64,000 bases of DNA, taken from Gloeotrichia echinulata CP02. Lineage in GTDB: Bacteria; Cyanobacteriota; Cyanobacteriia; Cyanobacteriales; Nostocaceae. The notes under the pieces are model-generated. The model had not been told where the DNA came from, did no database searches, and saw only the letters and a list, made by a program, of their open reading frames with translations. The stretch is from the NCBI GenBank assembly GCA_038087035.1, contig CP051187.1, positions 248,001-312,000 on the forward strand. The letters run 5' to 3'. Shown here piece by piece: positions 59,861-64,000 of this stretch (position 1 is the stretch's first letter; each line of letters opens with the position of its first letter). Made by a program: the position numbers and the translations under genes.

Positions 59861-61153
59861 ATGGAATTGTTTCTGGGGATCGACTTCGGTACGTCTGGCG
59901 CACGGGCTATAGTAATTGATGATGAGGCTGCCATCGTAGCCGAGGTGAGGTATCCTTGGGAAAACGCTGCTGTGTGCGACTCAGTAACCGAGTGGCAAAC
60001 GGCTTTATTTACGCTGCTTTTATACATTCCAGAGGAATTGCGAGAAGAAATTAGGGCGATCGCCATTAATGGCACTTCTTCTACAGTATTACTCAGCGAT
60101 GCTGCTGGCAACCCTGTAGATACAGCCTTACTTTATAACGATGGACGCGGATATCTGATGCTAGAGCAGTTGCAGGACATAGTACCAGAAAATCATACAG
60201 TATTAAGTGCTACTTCCAGTCTGTCCAAACTTCTGTGGATGTCGCAACAACCATCTTTTAGCAAGGCTGAATATTTCTTACATCAAGCCGATTGGTTGGC
60301 ATTTCTCCTGCATGGGTATTTAGGTATTAGCGACTACCACAACGCTTTAAAGCTAGGTTATGACGTAGAACAGTTAAAATACCCAGAATGGTTGAACAAG
60401 CTACAAATTCCCATTCAGCTACCCAAAATTTTACCACCTGGCAGTCCCATTGCCGAATTACGCCCGGAAATTGCGGCTAAATTCGGATTACGTCATGATT
60501 GTTTAGTATGTACTGGTACAACTGATAGTATTGCGGCTTTTCTGGCCAGTGGTGCAAAATTACCAGGTGAAGCGGTGACTTCCCTCGGTTCAACATTGGT
60601 ACTAAAACTGTTGAGTCGTACCCGCATAGAAGATGCACGTTACGGGATTTACAGCCATCGTCTGGGGGATTTGTGGCTAACTGGCGGCGCTTCTAACACT
60701 GGGGGTGCGGTGCTAAAGCAATTTTTCACGAACGCCGAGTTAGAAAGCCTCAGCGGGGAGATTGATGGTGCAAAAGCCAGCCCCTTGGATTATTATCCCT
60801 TGTTGAAAGCAGGCGATCGCTTTCCAATTAACGATCCCAATTTACTCCCAAGATTGGAACCACGCCCACATAATTCCGTACAATTTCTACATGGTTTGTT
60901 AGAAAGCATTGCCCGCATCGAAGCCCAAGGATATGAATTATTACAGCAGCAAGGGGCCGACCGATTGACCCACGTTTATACCGCTGGGGGTGGCGCAGCC
61001 AATGACACCTGGACTGTGATTCGTCAGCGGTATTTAAAAGTGCCTGTAAGCGCTTCAATGAATACAGAAGCCGCCTATGGAACAGCCTTATTGGCGATGG
61101 GGGGAATAAGGCGAGGCGATGAAGGGATCGGAAGATGGGCAGAAATTACGTAA
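59861..61153 (+). CDS. FGGY-family carbohydrate kinase (D-ribulose/xylulose kinase-like)
   Basis: 430 aa, shorter than typical FGGY enzymes (about 500). GIDFGTSGARAIVID is the N-terminal phosphate-1 loop; TGTTDSIAAFLASGA and SLGSTLVLKLLS belong to the second domain, GGGAANDTWTVIRQ is the adenosine motif. It matches the cyanobacterial/plant D-ribulokinase-XK1 subgroup and would phosphorylate a pentulose in the cytosol, perhaps as carbon salvage. ATG 59861. Confidence 0.87.
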   Translation: MELFLGIDFGTSGARAIVIDDEAAIVAEVRYPWENAAVCDSVTEWQTALFTLLLYIPEELREEIRAIAINGTSSTVLLSDAAGNPVDTALLYNDGRGYLMLEQLQDIVPENHTVLSATSSLSKLLWMSQQPSFSKAEYFLHQADWLAFLLHGYLGISDYHNALKLGYDVEQLKYPEWLNKLQIPIQLPKILPPGSPIAELRPEIAAKFGLRHDCLVCTGTTDSIAAFLASGAKLPGEAVTSLGSTLVLKLLSRTRIEDARYGIYSHRLGDLWLTGGASNTGGAVLKQFFTNAELESLSGEIDGAKASPLDYYPLLKAGDRFPINDPNLLPRLEPRPHNSVQFLHGLLESIARIEAQGYELLQQQGADRLTHVYTAGGGAANDTWTVIRQRYLKVPVSASMNTEAAYGTALLAMGGIRRGDEGIGRWAEIT

Positions 61154-61532
61154 CCCCTGTAAAGTCGGTTTACAAATATCTTTTAAATCAGTATCTCTCC
61201 GGGTGACGATAGACATTTCTCCGCTGATACTTGGGTTATTAGATACCTGACTATAGGGTTCTAGGTTAATCATCTGGGCAGCTATTTGGGGGTAGATGCT
61301 TCGCATTTCGCGAATGTCATCTATCCCTTTTACCAATATTTATTGCCGATTAAATTACAATCATATTATATGATTGTAATGTATTTTTTCGTGCGATTTT
61401 ACTCTTACAGCTATTTTCAGGTAAATAGACCACATTTGCCGTAGGGGCACAGCACTGCTGTGCCCTGAGAGTGTGGTTCAACTACGTGAAAACTGCTGTA
61501 ACTACTATCTGTATACTCTGTCCCTGGGGCGA
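61154..61532. other. Intergenic region; possible short antisense frame
   Basis: Contains an 82-aa minus frame (61088-61336; IREMRSIYPQIAAQMINLEP) that overlaps the kinase 3' end and would start on TTG. It has no recognised homology; it could be a decayed gene remnant. Also holds an imperfect GGGGCACAGCACTGCTGTGCCC palindrome (61444-61465). Confidence 0.35.
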
Positions 61533-62501
61533 TTAGTTAAAAATTATTTTCCTCTCCCCCGCTAAACTCTTCAACGCCAACAAACCCGCACCATAAGCAG
61601 GTTCAAACCTCGGAAAAATAACTTTAACATGAGAATAATTCATCCCCAGAGATACTGAAAATCTCTCCTGCATCTTACATCTACTTCGCCACAGACTTCC
61701 GGTGGTAACAACTTCCAAAACAGATTCAGAACTAAAAATAGCCTCAATAACTGTAGCAGTCGCTTTCACCAACTCTTGCACAGCATCATCAATAATTTGA
61801 TTCGCTACTTCATCACCTGATACTGCAGCTAAATCCACAATTTGTGCCAAAGCAGCTATCTCTTTAACACCCCATCCGCGCCGATAGATGACTTCAATTA
61901 AATCTTCTATACTCGCCAAACCAAGATGCTGTTGAAAACCATCTATCAAACTCGTTGACATTTCACGCCCATCATAAAATTTTAACGCTGCTTGCATACC
62001 AGCAACAGCAATTTTATAAGCGCTACCTTCATCACCTAAAATATATCCCCAGCCACCAACTCGCTTAATTTCTCCCTGATGATTGCGCCCCAAAACTATC
62101 GAACCGGTGCCTGCTGCAGCTACAATGCCTACAGAATGACCAATTCCGCCTACTAAAGCAATCAACGCATCGTTACAAATTACCATATTAGATGGTTGTA
62201 ATTGCCAGACAATAGGTATATATTTGTTATTTTGTAAATCTTTTACTAAATTTTTTACTACTTCGATATCTGCTGCACGACCAACGCCAGCTAAACCCAA
62301 ACATATCGCTTGAATTTCCCAATGATTTGTATTGACAGCAGCATGAATTGCCGATTGAATTGATTGTAGTGCTGCAGCAATACCGATAGTCTGATAATTA
62401 GATGCACCTGCTTCACCACGACTTAATATTTGACGGTTTTCATCCATCAAGACACAAACCGTCTTACTACCGCCGCCATCGATACCTAATACATAACTCA
62501 T
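61533..62501 (-). CDS. BadF/BadG family kinase, N-acetylglucosamine kinase-like
   Basis: 322 aa from ATG 62501 (MSYVLGIDGGGSKTVCVLMD). GIDGGGSKT phosphate loop, VCNDALIALVGGIG-type segment, VGIVAAAGTGSIVLGR (phosphate-2) and RVGGWGYILGDEGSAY are all typical of GlcNAc kinase (NAGK). Start ATG preferred to TTG 62507. 79 bp downstream of the MFS gene on the same strand, so probably one unit with it; together they suggest uptake and phosphorylation of cell-wall amino sugars. Confidence 0.83.
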   Translation of the reverse strand: MSYVLGIDGGGSKTVCVLMDENRQILSRGEAGASNYQTIGIAAALQSIQSAIHAAVNTNHWEIQAICLGLAGVGRAADIEVVKNLVKDLQNNKYIPIVWQLQPSNMVICNDALIALVGGIGHSVGIVAAAGTGSIVLGRNHQGEIKRVGGWGYILGDEGSAYKIAVAGMQAALKFYDGREMSTSLIDGFQQHLGLASIEDLIEVIYRRGWGVKEIAALAQIVDLAAVSGDEVANQIIDDAVQELVKATATVIEAIFSSESVLEVVTTGSLWRSRCKMQERFSVSLGMNYSHVKVIFPRFEPAYGAGLLALKSLAGERKIIFN

Positions 62502-62580
62502 AAACAATTAATGTAGCACCAAAAGAAAGATGGTTTATTTTAATAAATTTTGATGCCTTATATTTTAAATTAGAACTACC

Positions 62581-63846
62581 TTAACTGGTTGTGCGAGTTG
62601 TTTGTGCTTGCAAAGGAATAAAAAACAGAGAAATCATCCCCGGAATAGTGAAAAAACAAACCAAAATAAAGAATACTGGGTAGCCAAAAGCTTTTTGCAG
62701 ATAACCACTAATCAAACCTGGTAGCATCATACCTAAAGCCATGATGCCTGTCGATATAGCAAAATGCGAAGTCTTATATTCTCCTTCACAAATATACATC
62801 AAATAAACACTAAACGCTGTGAAACCAAAACCATAGCCAAATTGTTCTAAAGAAACCAAAGGATACACTAATGCCAGACTAGGTTTAGTATAAGCGAGAT
62901 AAACATAAAATAAATCAGGTAAATTTAATGCTAAAGCCATAGGAAAAATGCATTTTTTTAACCCATACTTAGCAATCACCAAGCCGCCTAAAATGCCGCC
63001 ACAAATCAGGGAAATTACCCCAAAAGTTCCGTAAACTAACCCGACATCCGATGTTGATAAACCCAAGCCGCCTACTTCTGGTTTATCCAATAAAAATAAA
63101 GAAGCTATCTTCACAAGCATCGCCTCGCCAAATCTGTAGAGCAAAATAAAAGCTAAAATCCCTAATATTTTCTCCTGAGCAAAATATGAGCTAATAATTT
63201 CCCAAAAAGGAATCTTTATTTTTTCAGCTTCTGACTGTCGTTGGGTATCTGATTCAGGGATGGGTAAAATTAGGCGATGAAAAATAAAAATTATGGCTAA
63301 AATTAAAGATGATAAACTAATAGCTAGAGTCCAGCTTAAAGGAATATTATTCAGAGATACTTCAAGCTGACCTGCTAAAACCACTAAAATTCCTGAGCAA
63401 AAAATTACAGCAAGTCGATAAAATAGTGAGCGAATACCGACAAAAAATGCTTGTTGTTCTGGACTTAAAGCCAACAAATAGAAGCCATCCGTGGCAATAT
63501 CATAAGTAGCGGAAATAAATGCTCCAATTGTCAAAGCAGCGAGGGAGATAAAAAAGAAATTTGGTAGATGTAACGAAAAAGCTATTAAACCTAAACAACA
63601 GAACATGGCAAATTGGGTGTAGAGTATCCATCTTCTTTTAGTGGAATAAACATCTACAATTGGTCCCCAAAACATTTTAATCACCCAAGGTAGATAGAGA
63701 AAACTTGTCCATAGGGCAATTTGGGCATTATCTACGCCGAGTTTTTTGTAAAAAATCACAGAAACTGTGTTGATAATGACGTAGGGCACACCTGAGGCAA
63801 AGTAGAGGGTGGGAATGTATGTCCAGGGTGAGGGGGGGGTTTTCAT
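62581..63846 (-). CDS. MFS permease, AmpG-like
   Basis: 421 aa, 12 membrane helices. FASGVPYVIINTVSVIFYKK and WTSFLYLPWVIKMFWGPIVD match the AmpG-type N-terminus (the FASGLP motif). Loop between helices 6 and 7 contains SDTQRQSEAEKIK. AmpG imports anhydro-muropeptides in some bacteria; the adjacent kinase supports a sugar-recycling role. Signature differs enough that the substrate is uncertain. ATG 63846. Confidence 0.8.
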   Translation of the reverse strand: MKTPPSPWTYIPTLYFASGVPYVIINTVSVIFYKKLGVDNAQIALWTSFLYLPWVIKMFWGPIVDVYSTKRRWILYTQFAMFCCLGLIAFSLHLPNFFFISLAALTIGAFISATYDIATDGFYLLALSPEQQAFFVGIRSLFYRLAVIFCSGILVVLAGQLEVSLNNIPLSWTLAISLSSLILAIIFIFHRLILPIPESDTQRQSEAEKIKIPFWEIISSYFAQEKILGILAFILLYRFGEAMLVKIASLFLLDKPEVGGLGLSTSDVGLVYGTFGVISLICGGILGGLVIAKYGLKKCIFPMALALNLPDLFYVYLAYTKPSLALVYPLVSLEQFGYGFGFTAFSVYLMYICEGEYKTSHFAISTGIMALGMMLPGLISGYLQKAFGYPVFFILVCFFTIPGMISLFFIPLQAQTTRTTS

Positions 63847-63955
63847 TTTTTCAAGTTGATGAAAAGAGCGAGGGGGTTAGGGCGTGTTTTCAAACTATTT
63901 GTTTAACCGGATAAATTTTTAGATACCCCTAAATCCACACGATATGATACCAGCT

Positions 63956-63984
63956 GTAGGGGCACGGCATTGCCGTGCCCCTAC
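63956..63984. repeat. Palindromic dispersed repeat
   Basis: GTAGGGGCACGGCATTGCCG then TGCCCCTAC; almost perfect 29-bp palindrome, same family as 13370 and 31305. Confidence 0.9.
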
Positions 63985-64000
63985 GCGAAATACACATGTG

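Overview
The window comes from a filamentous, heterocyst-type (Nostoc/Anabaena-like) cyanobacterium. The signs are a very high density of the HIP1 octamer GCGATCGC, long arrays of 7-bp tandem repeats typical of Nostoc, the sufR / sufBCDS arrangement, a small photosystem I gene (psaM), a CtaA copper ATPase, an intein-split dnaB, many Uma2 (DUF820) genes and IS200/IS605-type debris.

Layout. 0-10.8 kb: end of a conserved gene, an IscA/SufA-type Fe-S carrier, a TPR protein, a 48-copy TTGACCC array, an SDR epimerase, an FHA protein, ctaA, two small membrane genes (TM2 and a 59-aa one) and a CPBP protease. 10.9-13.8 kb: accessory stretch with a YbjQ-like gene broken by two nonautonomous IS200/IS605-like elements, a HEPN-like protein and a small gene with a duplicated 3' end. 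14-20.3 kb: sufR divergent from sufB-sufC-sufD-sufS, with two CAAC-N6-GTTG SufR operators between them. 20.4-22.5 kb: a secreted-protein gene knocked out of frame by a 133-bp triplication, a Uma2 gene, an ISL3-type MITE and a tnpB 3' remnant. 22.6-28.4 kb: phasin-like protein, FKBP isomerase, dnaB with a 394-aa intein in the P-loop, an IS200/IS605 element (intact tnpB, deleted tnpA) and a second tnpB relic. 28.8-34.2 kb: histidine phosphatase plus glucokinase, a secreted protein, Uma2 and a sugar-binding lipoprotein. 34.2-43.6 kb: YebC, an EF-hand protein with a partial duplicate, two Uma2 genes, a methyltransferase, and a complete branched-chain/neutral amino-acid ABC operon (binding protein, two permeases, an unknown secreted protein, two ATPases). 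43.8-54.7 kb: a SelD-type FAD oxidoreductase lacking its kinase half, pentapeptide, coiled-coil, YihY, DUF4112, hydrolase, Uma2, uvrA and yajQ. 54.9-59.5 kb: an ISL3 element with one in-frame stop inside an IS200 tnpA relic, hypothetical genes and psaM. 59.9-63.8 kb: a FGGY sugar kinase, and a GlcNAc-type kinase next to an AmpG-like permease (possible cell-wall sugar recycling).

Housekeeping genes (suf, dnaB, uvrA, glk, liv, ctaA, psaM) look intact. The striking features are in the repeats and mobile DNA: copy-number-sensitive reading frames, small dispersed repeats inserted in a coding sequence, IS-derived noncoding elements with omega-RNA-like right ends, and a matched pair of ISL3 element and MITE. 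No CRISPR array, rRNA or tRNA gene was recognised. All assignments are from reading sequence and remembered family motifs; no database search was run.
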